A stretch of 16,248 bases of DNA from Pseudomonadota bacterium (GTDB lineage: Bacteria > Pseudomonadota > Alphaproteobacteria > Rhizobiales > Hyphomicrobiaceae): contig JAEYYJ010000325.1 of assembly GCA_023430845.1 (NCBI GenBank), positions 1 to 16,248 on the forward strand, read 5' to 3'. Position 1 is the stretch's first letter, and each line of letters begins with the position of its first letter. This document shows positions 7,096-14,644 of the stretch, piece after piece. The notes beneath the pieces are model-generated. The model searched no databases, was not told where the DNA came from, and was given only the letters and a program-made list of their open reading frames with translations. Position numbers and translations under genes: made by a program.

Positions 7096-10000
7096 ATGGA
7101 CAAGAACAAAATGCTTATCGATGCCACCCACCCGGAGGAGACCCGGGTGGTGGTACTCAGAGGCGGCCGGGTAGAGGAATTCGACTACGAGTCGGCATCG
7201 CGCAAACCGCTGCGCGGCAACATCTACCTGGCGAAAGTCACACGCGTCGAGCCGTCGCTGCAGGCGGCGTTCGTCGAATACGGCGGCAACCGTCACGGCT
7301 TCCTCGCCTTCAGCGAAATCCATCCCGACTATTACCAGATCCCCTTTGCCGACCGGCAGGCTCTTATCGACGAGGAAGTCGAGGAAGAGGCGCGTGCCGA
7401 GCGCGAGGCCGATGCCCGCGCCGAACGGCGCGAGCGTGGCGACCGGGGCGAGCGCAGGGGCCGCGGCCGCAACCGCCGGGGACGGTCAGCCGCCGCAACT
7501 GGCGCCGATGCCGAAACGAGTGATGCTGCCGAAGCTTCGGCACCGGAGCCCATCGAAGATGACGCCGCTCCCGAGGCGGAAGAGCTCGATGATGCCGACA
7601 CGTACAACGACGACGACAGCGAGCCGCAAGACGCCCGGCCGGAGGACGATGTCGCGGAGGAGGCGCCCAGTGCCCAGCCATTGGCCCATTCACGCGAGGA
7701 AACGCTGAGTGAGCCGGTTGAGGCCGCGATCGAGACGATCGAGGTTGGCCACGCCCAGGCCCACGAGTTCGTCGCCGAGGCACTGCCGGCCGACGATGCA
7801 GGCTCCGACGCCGATGCACCGAAGCAGATCGGGCTCGTCGAGGAAGTCGGCGTCACCGAGGTCGACAGCAATGGCTCCGCTGCCGAAGCCGTCGAGCAGG
7901 TCGGCGCCGAAGACGCCCTCGAGGAACTCCCCGAGCGCCCGCAGCGCCGCCGCGCGCGCCAGTACAAGATCCAGGAGGTCATCAAGCGCCGCCAGATCAT
8001 ACTCGTGCAGGTCGTCAAGGAGGAGCGGGGCAACAAGGGCGCAGCGCTGACCACCTACCTCTCGCTCGCGGGCCGCTACACCGTCCTCATGCCGAACACG
8101 GGCCGTGGCGGCGGCATCTCGCGCAAGATCACGAACGCCCAGGACAGGAAGCGCCTCAAGGCCATTGCCGAGGAGCTCGAAGTGCCGGAGGGCATGGGCC
8201 TCATCGTCCGCACGGCTGGTGCCGCGCGCACGAAGCAGGAGATCCGGCGCGACTTCGAATATCTGCTGCGGCTCTGGGAGAGCGTGCGCGATCTCACATT
8301 GCGCTCGACGGCGCCCTGCCTCGTCTATGAGGAAGGTAATCTCATCAAGCGCTCGCTGCGCGATCTGTACTCCAAGGACATCGACCAAGTGCTGGTCGCC
8401 GGCGACGAGGCACACGAGGAGGCGCACGGCTTCCTCAGCATGCTCATGCCGGGGCACGCCGACAGCGTCATCAACTATCGCGAGCCGGAGCCGCTCTTCT
8501 CGCGCTTCCAGATCGAGCGCCAGCTCAATGCGATGTTCAGCCCGTACGTGACGCTGCGCTCGGGTGGTTACCTCGTGATCAACCAGACCGAGGCGCTGGT
8601 TGCGATCGACGTCAACTCGGGCAAGTCCACACGCGAGTTCTCCATCGAGGAGACGGCCCTCAGCACGAACCTCGAAGCTGCGGACGAGATTGCCCGCCAG
8701 CTCAAGTTGCGCGATCTCGCCGGCCTCATCGTCGTCGACTTCATCGACATGGAGGAGAAGCGCAACAATCGTGCCGTGGAGCGCCGCATCAAGGACGCGC
8801 TGCGCCATGACCGCGCCCGCATCCAGGTCGGCCATATCTCGCACTTCGGCCTGCTCGAGATGTCGCGCCAGCGCCTCAGGACCGGCGTCCTCGAAGGCTC
8901 GACCTCGCAGTGTCCGCATTGCCAGGGCACCGGCATCATCCGCTCGACGGAGTCGGTGGCGTTGGCCGTGTTGCGCGGCATCGAGGACCACCTCATGAAG
9001 GGGCCCGCGACATCGATCGCGGTGCTCACCACGGCGAGCGTCGCGCTCTACATTCTCAATCACAAGCGCGGCTTCATCACGGAGATCGAGCAGCGCTACG
9101 GCATCTTCGTCAGCGTCCAGGCCAGCGAGCGCATGCAGGGCGCGAACTTTGCCATCGAGCGTACGAGCGAGCCGACAGCAGCGCCGGCGCGCGCCCAGCG
9201 CAATGTCGTCAGCATGGACTGGGGCTTTGACGGCAGCGAAGCTGAGGGCGGAGACGAAAGCGAAGGCGAGGAACGGCCCGAGCCCCGCAGCGAAGCAAGG
9301 GAAAGTGCAACCGGTGACGAAGAAGCGGGCGAGCCGCGGTCGCGCCGTCGCCGTCGCCGGAGCCGCGGTCGCCGCGACCGTCAGGAAGCAGGTGGCGAGC
9401 GCACACCACGCGGGACCGACGATGAGGCCGCGTCGCACGCCGATGCGGAGGCTGATGGCGTCGAACCTGAGGCCGCCGATGCCGATGAAGGCGAGGAGGC
9501 AGCGGTAAGCGCTCGCGAGGATGGCGGCAGGCCGGAGGATGGCGAAGGCCGTGGCCGTCGCCGTCGTCGTGGCCGCCGTGGCGGTCGCTCGCGTCACCGC
9601 GAAGGCGGGACAGGCCCCGACGGCAGCGTCATCGCCGGCTCCCCCGCGGACCCGGACGCGGATCAGCCGGATGTCGATCCGGGCTTCAAGCCGCATGGCC
9701 GATGGGGTGATCTGCCCGTACGCCGTCGCGACGAGGCGTCACTGGATACGCCAGATCATGGCGTGACCTCGCAGGGTGTTGCCTGGGAGATCGTCGGCGC
9801 GGCGCAGGAGCCTGAGGCTCCGGAACTCGAGGCTACCCAACCCGAGGCTGTGGCCGAACCCGTTGCATCGGAACCGCCAGCGCCACCCACGCCAGTCAAG
9901 GCTCAAGATCCCGAGCCGCCGGCAGCGAACGCGCCGGTCGTCGAGGCGACGCCCGCACGTGAGCCGGCCCTTGCGAACGGCACCATGTCCCATGCCGAGA

Positions 10001-10110
10001 GCACAGTGGCGCCGGAAGCTCCAGCTTCAGCCCCGGCTCCCGCGGCATCGGAAGAACCCGAAGGCCCGCCGCGCCGCGGCTGGTGGCAGCGCCGCTTCGG
10101 CGGTAGCTGA
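7096..10110 (+). CDS. rne: ribonuclease E
   Basis: Endoribonuclease that starts mRNA decay, processes rRNA and tRNA precursors, and scaffolds the degradosome at its C-terminus. I chose the ATG at 7096 (1004 residues; AGGA at 7083-7086) because MDKNKMLIDATHPEETR matches the family start; the frame stays open back to a GTG at 6970, whose 42 extra residues look non-coding. The S1 domain begins near 39 and is split by an Arg/Glu-rich then Asp/Glu-rich insertion (about 84-285). The 5' sensor and DNase I-like domains follow, with catalytic Asp505 (AIDVNSG) and Asp548 (VVDFIDM), then the Zn-link C606-P-H-C609. The disordered C-terminal half has Arg-rich patches near 747-762 and 818-835 and ends in GWWQRR (995-1000), an alphaproteobacterial signature. 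Confidence 0.97.
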   Translation: MDKNKMLIDATHPEETRVVVLRGGRVEEFDYESASRKPLRGNIYLAKVTRVEPSLQAAFVEYGGNRHGFLAFSEIHPDYYQIPFADRQALIDEEVEEEARAEREADARAERRERGDRGERRGRGRNRRGRSAAATGADAETSDAAEASAPEPIEDDAAPEAEELDDADTYNDDDSEPQDARPEDDVAEEAPSAQPLAHSREETLSEPVEAAIETIEVGHAQAHEFVAEALPADDAGSDADAPKQIGLVEEVGVTEVDSNGSAAEAVEQVGAEDALEELPERPQRRRARQYKIQEVIKRRQIILVQVVKEERGNKGAALTTYLSLAGRYTVLMPNTGRGGGISRKITNAQDRKRLKAIAEELEVPEGMGLIVRTAGAARTKQEIRRDFEYLLRLWESVRDLTLRSTAPCLVYEEGNLIKRSLRDLYSKDIDQVLVAGDEAHEEAHGFLSMLMPGHADSVINYREPEPLFSRFQIERQLNAMFSPYVTLRSGGYLVINQTEALVAIDVNSGKSTREFSIEETALSTNLEAADEIARQLKLRDLAGLIVVDFIDMEEKRNNRAVERRIKDALRHDRARIQVGHISHFGLLEMSRQRLRTGVLEGSTSQCPHCQGTGIIRSTESVALAVLRGIEDHLMKGPATSIAVLTTASVALYILNHKRGFITEIEQRYGIFVSVQASERMQGANFAIERTSEPTAAPARAQRNVVSMDWGFDGSEAEGGDESEGEERPEPRSEARESATGDEEAGEPRSRRRRRRSRGRRDRQEAGGERTPRGTDDEAASHADAEADGVEPEAADADEGEEAAVSAREDGGRPEDGEGRGRRRRRGRRGGRSRHREGGTGPDGSVIAGSPADPDADQPDVDPGFKPHGRWGDLPVRRRDEASLDTPDHGVTSQGVAWEIVGAAQEPEAPELEATQPEAVAEPVASEPPAPPTPVKAQDPEPPAANAPVVEATPAREPALANGTMSHAESTVAPEAPASAPAPAASEEPEGPPRRGWWQRRFGGS

Positions 10111-10137
10111 ACCTCTCGTGAAACTAAGCCCGCTGCC

Positions 10138-10163
10138 CCCTCTTTCCACACGTGGAAAGAGGG
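10138..10163 (+). other. strong hairpin after rne, no T-run
   Basis: CCCTCTTTCCA (10138-10148) pairs perfectly with TGGAAAGAGGG (10153-10163), an 11-base-pair stem with a CACG loop, starting 28 bases after the rne stop codon. The bases after it (CCCGGACCT) contain no T-run, so a classic intrinsic terminator is not supported. It may protect or define the 3' end of rne mRNA, or work with Rho. Confidence 0.6.
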
Positions 10164-10198
10164 CCCGGACCTCTGCGCCTGCATAGGCTGCGGAAGCG

Positions 10199-10228
10199 TG
10201 GCACCCTTATCGCAACGTCGGCCATAAA
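10199..10228 (+). promoter_or_regulatory. candidate promoter before the DUF3754 gene
   Basis: TGGCAC (10199-10204), an 18-base spacer and CATAAA (10223-10228) lie about 100 bases before the start codon of the next gene. This is a weak housekeeping-type match, offered because a hairpin separates this gene from rne and some promoter is expected. Confidence 0.25.
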
Positions 10229-10325
10229 TGCTCGCCAGTTGGCGGCTAGCTGTTGACGTAAGTCCGGCGGCTGGAGGACGGTGTCCGCAGTTTTGGGGTG
10301 GGCCCGGATCCGAAGGGGGTGGCGC

Positions 10326-11801
10326 ATGTCTGCAGTCGAAGTGCTCACGCCAATGCCGCGGAACCAGGCTCCCGCAGAGCCCGCGGCGCCCGTCCCCGAA
10401 GCCGAGACACCGCTCGCCGGCACCGCACCCGCAGAGCTTCCGGCTGCCACAGAACAAGAACCGCGCGACGATATCTTCGAGGAAATCCTCGCTCACGCCG
10501 ACGGGCGCGAGAAGTTCATTCCTGTCACGCGCGCAGCGCTGATGGAGCGCCTGACCCGGCCGCAGTCATGGCGCGGCAATGATGCCAGGGAGGCTCGGCG
10601 CTTCTTCCGATATCTCGACTATTGGCGGCAAGCTTCCTATTCCGCCCACCTGCTCGAGATGGGCCAGACGTACGAGCCCTTCAATCCCGACAGCGATCTC
10701 CTCGTCACCCGCCGGTACACCGACGCCGAGAAGATCACGCTGCAGGAACGTCTCATCGAGCAGACGCAATTGCTGCTCGAACAGGCGAACTACACGCGGA
10801 TCGATCCAGCAGATATCAAACTGATCCTGACGGCCGACAGCCACTACGGCCTCGATCTTCAGGTCGACATGCACGCCTTCGACGAGCTCATGATCTACTA
10901 CCGTGGGGCGACGAAGCGCAGGCTCCATCGGCGCGATGCGCGCAAGCTCTATCTTTTCAAGGAAGAGTACGACGTTCCGATCTTCCAGCGGCTGTTCGTG
11001 CTTTTCAAGCTGAAGCCCTTCGAACAACGCGTCGACGAGGTGATGAAGCAGCAGAACTGCGAGCGTGCGGCGGCCGAGAAGATCGTGCGCAAACTGCGGG
11101 GCTCACTCGGGGCCGAGGTCAACTCGAACTCGATCTACATGAAGCTCTTCAAGAACATCCCGCGCTCGGACATCGAGATGTGCTTCCCGAACACGACGGT
11201 CAAGTTCCGTCTGTTCGACAAGCTGAGGCTCGGCGTCACCGCGGGGGGCGGCCTCGGCGTGGGCGTCGTTGGCACGGCGACGAAGCTCATGGTGGCCGCA
11301 AACCCGATCGCGCTCGCGGGCGCAGTTGCCACGCTCGGCGGGCTCGCGTTCCGGCAAGGCATGAAGTTCATTCACAAGCGCAATGAGTACATGGTGACCA
11401 TGGCGCAGAACCTCTACTTCCATGCGCTCGCCGACAATCGCGGTGTGATGACGGTCCTTGCGGACCGTGCGGCTGAAGAAGACATCAAGGAGGAGATCTT
11501 GCTCTACAGTGTACTCGCCAAGGACACTGTGCACGTGAACGAACTCGCCGATGTCGACGCCGCCATCGAGCAGCAGCTCTTCAACACCTTCGGCCTCAAT
11601 CTCAACTTCGATCTGCACGACGCGCTCGATCGCCTCGTGAACGACGGTATCGTCCAGATCGGCCAAGACGGCTGGATCAGGACGCTCGGCCCGGCCGACG
11701 CGGCTCGGCACATTGATAATCTGTGGGACAACTATCTCGACGAGCTTCCCGATCCCGCACGCGGCGAAGGTATCGAGTTCGAAGACGAACCGCTGGGTTG
11801 A
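10326..11801 (+). CDS. DUF3754 (TMEM143-like) membrane-associated protein
   Basis: Protein of unknown function that I place in the DUF3754/TMEM143 family from its central region: DADSHYGLDLQVDM-like text (TADSHYGLDLQVDMHAFDE) followed by YRGATKRRLHRR, then YMKLFKNIPRSDIEMCFP. The ATG at 10326 (491 residues) has a strong AGGGGG at spacing 7; a GTG 45 bases upstream also has GGAGG but too close. Residues 1-45 are Ala/Pro/Glu-rich and look disordered. A soluble basic core follows, then a Gly/Ala-rich hydrophobic stretch (about 301-350) that could form two membrane segments. The C-terminal half (about 360-480) is soluble and acidic at its end. The eukaryotic relative TMEM143 is mitochondrial. No function can be assigned; it lies 215 bases after rne. 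Confidence 0.75.
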   Translation: MSAVEVLTPMPRNQAPAEPAAPVPEAETPLAGTAPAELPAATEQEPRDDIFEEILAHADGREKFIPVTRAALMERLTRPQSWRGNDAREARRFFRYLDYWRQASYSAHLLEMGQTYEPFNPDSDLLVTRRYTDAEKITLQERLIEQTQLLLEQANYTRIDPADIKLILTADSHYGLDLQVDMHAFDELMIYYRGATKRRLHRRDARKLYLFKEEYDVPIFQRLFVLFKLKPFEQRVDEVMKQQNCERAAAEKIVRKLRGSLGAEVNSNSIYMKLFKNIPRSDIEMCFPNTTVKFRLFDKLRLGVTAGGGLGVGVVGTATKLMVAANPIALAGAVATLGGLAFRQGMKFIHKRNEYMVTMAQNLYFHALADNRGVMTVLADRAAEEDIKEEILLYSVLAKDTVHVNELADVDAAIEQQLFNTFGLNLNFDLHDALDRLVNDGIVQIGQDGWIRTLGPADAARHIDNLWDNYLDELPDPARGEGIEFEDEPLG

Positions 11802-11872
11802 CCTTCCCGATACTACCCTTGACGGCTAAGTAGGGATCGGCAAGGTGACGATCTCACCAAGTGCAGGGCCCA

Positions 11873-13147
11873 ATGATACAGCCATCGCTCGCCGCACGCC
11901 TCGCGCAGCGGCTGCCGTTCTATTATGGCTGGGTCATCCTCGGCGTCGTGTGCTGTGTGTCGATCGCACGCGTCGGCCCGGCCGTCGCAACGCTTTCCGT
12001 ATTCATCGGTCCGATGACGGCGGAGTTCGGCTGGTCGCGGACCGCGATTTCCGGCGCCGTCTCGCTCGGCGGCATTCTGGCCGCTATCACATCGCCGATG
12101 CTCGGCTCTTTCCTCGACCGCAAGGGACCGCGCACCATTCTTCTCATGGCGGTGCTGACGACGGGCATCACCATTCTCCTGCTGTCGCAGATCGGGACCC
12201 TAGCGGCGTTCTATCTTCTCTTCTGCATCGCGCGCATGAACTTCGCTGGCCCATTCGACCTCGGCACGCTCGGCGCGGTGGTGAACTGGTTCGTCGCGCG
12301 GCGGCCGCTGGCATTATCGATGGCACTGCTGGCGCAAATGGCCGGCCTCACGATGATGCCGCTCATCGCGTTCTGGGCCATGGAGCATGGCGGCTGGCGC
12401 GCGGGCTGGATCGCGGTCGGCGTGGCGGTGCTCGTCGCGGGATTTCTGCCGACCTGGCTCTTGATGGTCGGTCGACCGGAGGATCTAGGCCTCAAGCCTG
12501 ATGCTGCGAAGGGCGACACCGAAACAACGCCTGCAAAAGCGGCTGAACCCGAGCCGACCTTTACCCGGGCCGAGGCTCTCGCCACGCCGACGTTCTGGCT
12601 GCTCGCAATCTTTACAATGCTGGTGTGGCCGGTGCAGGCGGGCGTCAGCCTGCACCAAGCCGTCCATTTCACCGAACGCGGCCTCAGCCCGAGCACGGCC
12701 GTGATGGGCGTCACGCTCTTCTCAGTCGCATCAGGCATTTGCGCGCTACTGGTCGGTCTGGCACTGCGCCGGATCGGCGTGCGCGCCGGCCTCGTGCTTT
12801 CGGCTTGCGGCATGGCCGTTGGAACGACACTCATTGGAAAGGTGTCGAGCCACGGCGATGTGCTGCTCGCCGCAGGCATCTTTGGCGCATCGCTCGGCGC
12901 CCTGCAGACCTGTTTGCCTGTCGCCTGGGCCGACTACTTCGGCCGCAGGAATTTCGGCGCCATCCGCGGCGTCGCATTGACGATCCAAGTAACAGCGCAG
13001 GCCATCGGCCCGCTGCTGTCGGGTGTGTTGCGCGACTGGACCGGCAGCTACGACGCTTCCCACATGACATTCGCCACGCTCGCAGGATCGGCCGTTCTCG
13101 TCGCGCTCCTCATCAAGCCGCCAAAGCAGCCGACCAGGGCCACGTGA
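11873..13147 (+). CDS. MFS permease, second copy of the OFA/monocarboxylate type
   Basis: Twelve-segment major facilitator carrier (424 residues from the ATG at 11873, preceded by AGGG at 11864-11867). A GTG 12 bases upstream in frame is a possible alternative start. MFS signatures: YYGWVILG at the start of TM1, FGWSRTAIS (52-60), motif A variant LDRKGPRT (81-88), and GRPEDLGLKPD (200-210) at the end of the first six-helix half, a marker of this branch. WFVARR (139-144) parallels WFVNR in the MFS protein at 3378-4676, so the two are distant relatives rather than a recent duplication. The stop is 71 bases downstream of the DUF3754 gene and converges with the VOC gene. The substrate is unknown. 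Confidence 0.85.
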   Translation: MIQPSLAARLAQRLPFYYGWVILGVVCCVSIARVGPAVATLSVFIGPMTAEFGWSRTAISGAVSLGGILAAITSPMLGSFLDRKGPRTILLMAVLTTGITILLLSQIGTLAAFYLLFCIARMNFAGPFDLGTLGAVVNWFVARRPLALSMALLAQMAGLTMMPLIAFWAMEHGGWRAGWIAVGVAVLVAGFLPTWLLMVGRPEDLGLKPDAAKGDTETTPAKAAEPEPTFTRAEALATPTFWLLAIFTMLVWPVQAGVSLHQAVHFTERGLSPSTAVMGVTLFSVASGICALLVGLALRRIGVRAGLVLSACGMAVGTTLIGKVSSHGDVLLAAGIFGASLGALQTCLPVAWADYFGRRNFGAIRGVALTIQVTAQAIGPLLSGVLRDWTGSYDASHMTFATLAGSAVLVALLIKPPKQPTRAT

Positions 13148-13180
13148 ACGCAGCGGACCGCGTAATCTCGCATCTGGATT

Positions 13181-13666
13181 TCAGCCGCGCCGCGCCGCCT
13201 CGATCGCCGCGACGTCGATTTTCTTCATGGTCATCATCGCTTCGAACGCGCGCTTGGCTTCGGCGCCGCCTGCGGCCATCGCCTCGGTCAAGACACGTGG
13301 CGTGATCTGCCAGGAAATGCCCCACCTGTCCTTGCACCAGCCGCACGCACTCTCCTGTCCGCCATTACCGACGATAGCGTTCCAGTAGCGGTCCGTTTCC
13401 TCCTGATCATCGGTGGCGATCTGGAACGAGAAGGCTTCGGTTTGCTTGAAGGCCGGGCCGCCGTTGAGACCCATGCAACGGACGCCCGCCACGGTGAAAT
13501 CCACCGTCAGTACGTCATCCTTCTTGCCGGACGGGTAGTCACTTGGCGCGCGATGAACTGCATGGACGGCGCTGTCGGGAAAAACTTCGGCGTAGAAGCG
13601 GGCCGCGGCTTCGGCATCTTTGTCGTACCAAACGCAGATCGTGTTCTTAGGTATCTTCTGGGCCAT
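13181..13666 (-). CDS. PhnB-like VOC-fold protein
   Basis: Small cytoplasmic protein (161 residues) of the vicinal oxygen chelate superfamily, in the PhnB-like group long mislabelled as 3-demethylubiquinone methyltransferase. Recognisable text: FYAEVFPDS (24-32), the MGLNGGPAFKQTEAFSFQI core (65-83), DRYWNAIVG (92-100), GISWQITP (116-123), and the C-terminal AFEAMMTMKKIDVAAIEAA helix. The ATG at 13666 has AAGGA at good spacing; a longer frame reaching to 13708 adds 14 residues without family match. The true reaction of this group is mostly unknown; do not infer ubiquinone synthesis. It converges with the MFS gene (33-base gap) and is followed upstream by a small dyad. Confidence 0.88.
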   Translation of the reverse strand: MAQKIPKNTICVWYDKDAEAAARFYAEVFPDSAVHAVHRAPSDYPSGKKDDVLTVDFTVAGVRCMGLNGGPAFKQTEAFSFQIATDDQEETDRYWNAIVGNGGQESACGWCKDRWGISWQITPRVLTEAMAAGGAEAKRAFEAMMTMKKIDVAAIEAARRG

Positions 13667-13713
13667 GGCGTGTCCTTTCGTTCTGGCGCCTATCCTGGCT
13701 CCCTTCATAAAGA

Positions 13714-13735
13714 CGGATCAGCCCAGCCCGATCCG
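13714..13735. promoter_or_regulatory. inverted repeat upstream of the VOC gene
   Basis: CGGATC (13714-13719) and GATCCG (13730-13735) are perfect arms around a 10-base spacer, 48 bases before the VOC start codon. It could be an operator for that gene. No regulator is encoded nearby, and the evidence is the symmetry alone. Confidence 0.25.
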
Positions 13736-13777
13736 ACACCTCGGCGCATTTTTTGTCATGCGATACGTCGATCCCCC

Positions 13778-13814
13778 AAAAAGAAAGCGCGCCTCCCGTT
13801 TCCGGAAGGCGCGC
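13778..13814 (-). terminator. intrinsic terminator of speD
   Basis: On the minus strand GCGCGCCT (13814-13807) pairs with AGGCGCGC (13794-13787), followed by TTTCTTTTT (13786-13778). The 8-base-pair GC stem with T-rich tail lies about 34 bases after the speD stop, so speD is cut off from the VOC gene downstream. Read on the plus strand there is no T-run. Confidence 0.88.
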
Positions 13815-13847
13815 GATCTGTCTCGGACTGGTCGTTCGGGTGGCTGA

Positions 13848-14414
13848 TTAGGCCGCCTGACGCTGGCGCCGGCGGGCCGCCTTGGCCTTGCCGAACGATA
13901 CCGGCTGGCGGGCAGCTGCCTGCCAGCGGCGCGGCTCGAGAGCCTCGCCACGACGATGCTCGTGCACCTTCACGTCAGCAGCGTCGAAAGCCGCCTTGAG
14001 CAGAGGCACGACCAGATGCGGCTTGGTATCGCCGCACATGAACACGTCGAGTGCCGCATAGCCAGCCTCGGGCCAGCTATGGATGGTGATGTGCGACTCT
14101 GCCAGCACCGCCACACCTGCGACCCCGCCCTTCGGAGAGGTCGGATGCAGATGAACGTTGAGCAGCGTCGCTCCAGCAGCCCGGGCACAGCGCTCGAGCG
14201 TCGTCTTGATGTAGGGCAAGTCGTCCAGACGCTTGCCGCCAAACACGTCGATGATGAGGTGCGAACCCGCGAACCTCACGCCGTCTCGCTCGATGAAGAA
14301 ATCCTTACGATCATCGTTTGCGACGGGTGCAGCGTAGATAAGGTCTTCCTTTTGGGCGGGGCTTGAACGAGTCAAGTCCATCCCCAATTGGAAGAGGGTG
14401 TCATCAAAGGCCAT
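13848..14414 (-). CDS. speD: S-adenosylmethionine decarboxylase proenzyme
   Basis: Pyruvoyl enzyme that decarboxylates S-adenosylmethionine to supply the aminopropyl donor for spermidine. I chose the ATG at 14414 (188 residues) since MAFDDTLFQLGMDLTRS matches rhizobial SpeD starts and GGGGAGGG lies just upstream; the frame stays open 67 codons further, over non-coding-looking leader. Self-cleavage between Glu106 and Ser107 in VAVLAESH would make Ser107 the pyruvoyl group. His112 and Cys127 fall at the +5 and +20 positions of the catalytic His68 and Cys83 in Thermotoga SpeD (Ser63). The N-terminal extension (1-36) is usual for rhizobia. A basic C-terminal tail (about 161-188, KAKAARRRQRQ) is longer than I expect. 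No spermidine synthase gene is in the window. Confidence 0.93.
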   Translation of the reverse strand: MAFDDTLFQLGMDLTRSSPAQKEDLIYAAPVANDDRKDFFIERDGVRFAGSHLIIDVFGGKRLDDLPYIKTTLERCARAAGATLLNVHLHPTSPKGGVAGVAVLAESHITIHSWPEAGYAALDVFMCGDTKPHLVVPLLKAAFDAADVKVHEHRRGEALEPRRWQAAARQPVSFGKAKAARRRQRQAA

Positions 14415-14546
14415 GTGACCCTCCCCAACCAGCAGACAGATGTGACCCGTCCGCTCCTTACCTTGGGGTTTCAGGAGATCCTTGACCTTTGGGGCAGGTG
14501 GACGAACGGAGACGCGTGATATGAGGCCAATCGCCCCCCCACGCAA
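14415..14546 (-). promoter_or_regulatory. speD leader with repeated anti-SD elements
   Basis: Read on the minus strand, the 130 bases before speD contain CCCCAA twice (14494-14489 and 14468-14463). Both are exactly complementary to TTGGGG (14428-14423), which overlaps the GGGGAGGG ribosome site of speD. CTCCT (14477-14473) can also pair with the AGGAG of an extra SD-like TAAGGAG (14460-14454). GGGTCACAT occurs twice, once ending at the speD ATG. A weak promoter pair, TTGCGT (14546-14541) and CATATC (14523-14518), spaced 17 bases, would put all these in the transcript. It is a candidate structured leader; not a known riboswitch class that I can name. Confidence 0.4.
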
Positions 14547-14609
14547 GACCTTTTGCCCCCTTGCGGCAAAAAAGTTTTCTCCGTTGCCAGCGATGACGAC
14601 TGTCGGTGT

Positions 14610-14622
14610 ACGCACAGTGCGT
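14610..14622. promoter_or_regulatory. perfect dyad between asmA-like gene and speD
   Basis: ACGCAC-A-GTGCGT is a perfect inverted repeat with 6-base arms and a 1-base centre, in the 230-base gap between the AsmA-like stop and the speD start, upstream of the proposed speD promoter. It could be a protein-binding site. No candidate regulator is known. Confidence 0.25.
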
Positions 14623-14644
14623 CGAGCGCGCTTTTCTGAAGGCT

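Noticed and set aside
7690..9696. 668-codon open frame on the minus strand inside rne
   Set aside because: It is antisense to unmistakable RNase E and is rich in Ala, Arg, Asp and Leu without domain text; long antisense frames are expected at this GC content.
11807..11840. Stem CCGAT..CTAC / GTAG..ATCGG after the DUF3754 gene as a terminator
   Set aside because: The arms are interrupted by unpaired bases and no T-run follows; too weak to call.
14415..14615. 67-residue N-terminal extension of SpeD
   Set aside because: Known SpeD proteins start at the chosen ATG, which has its own ribosome site; the upstream part looks like leader.
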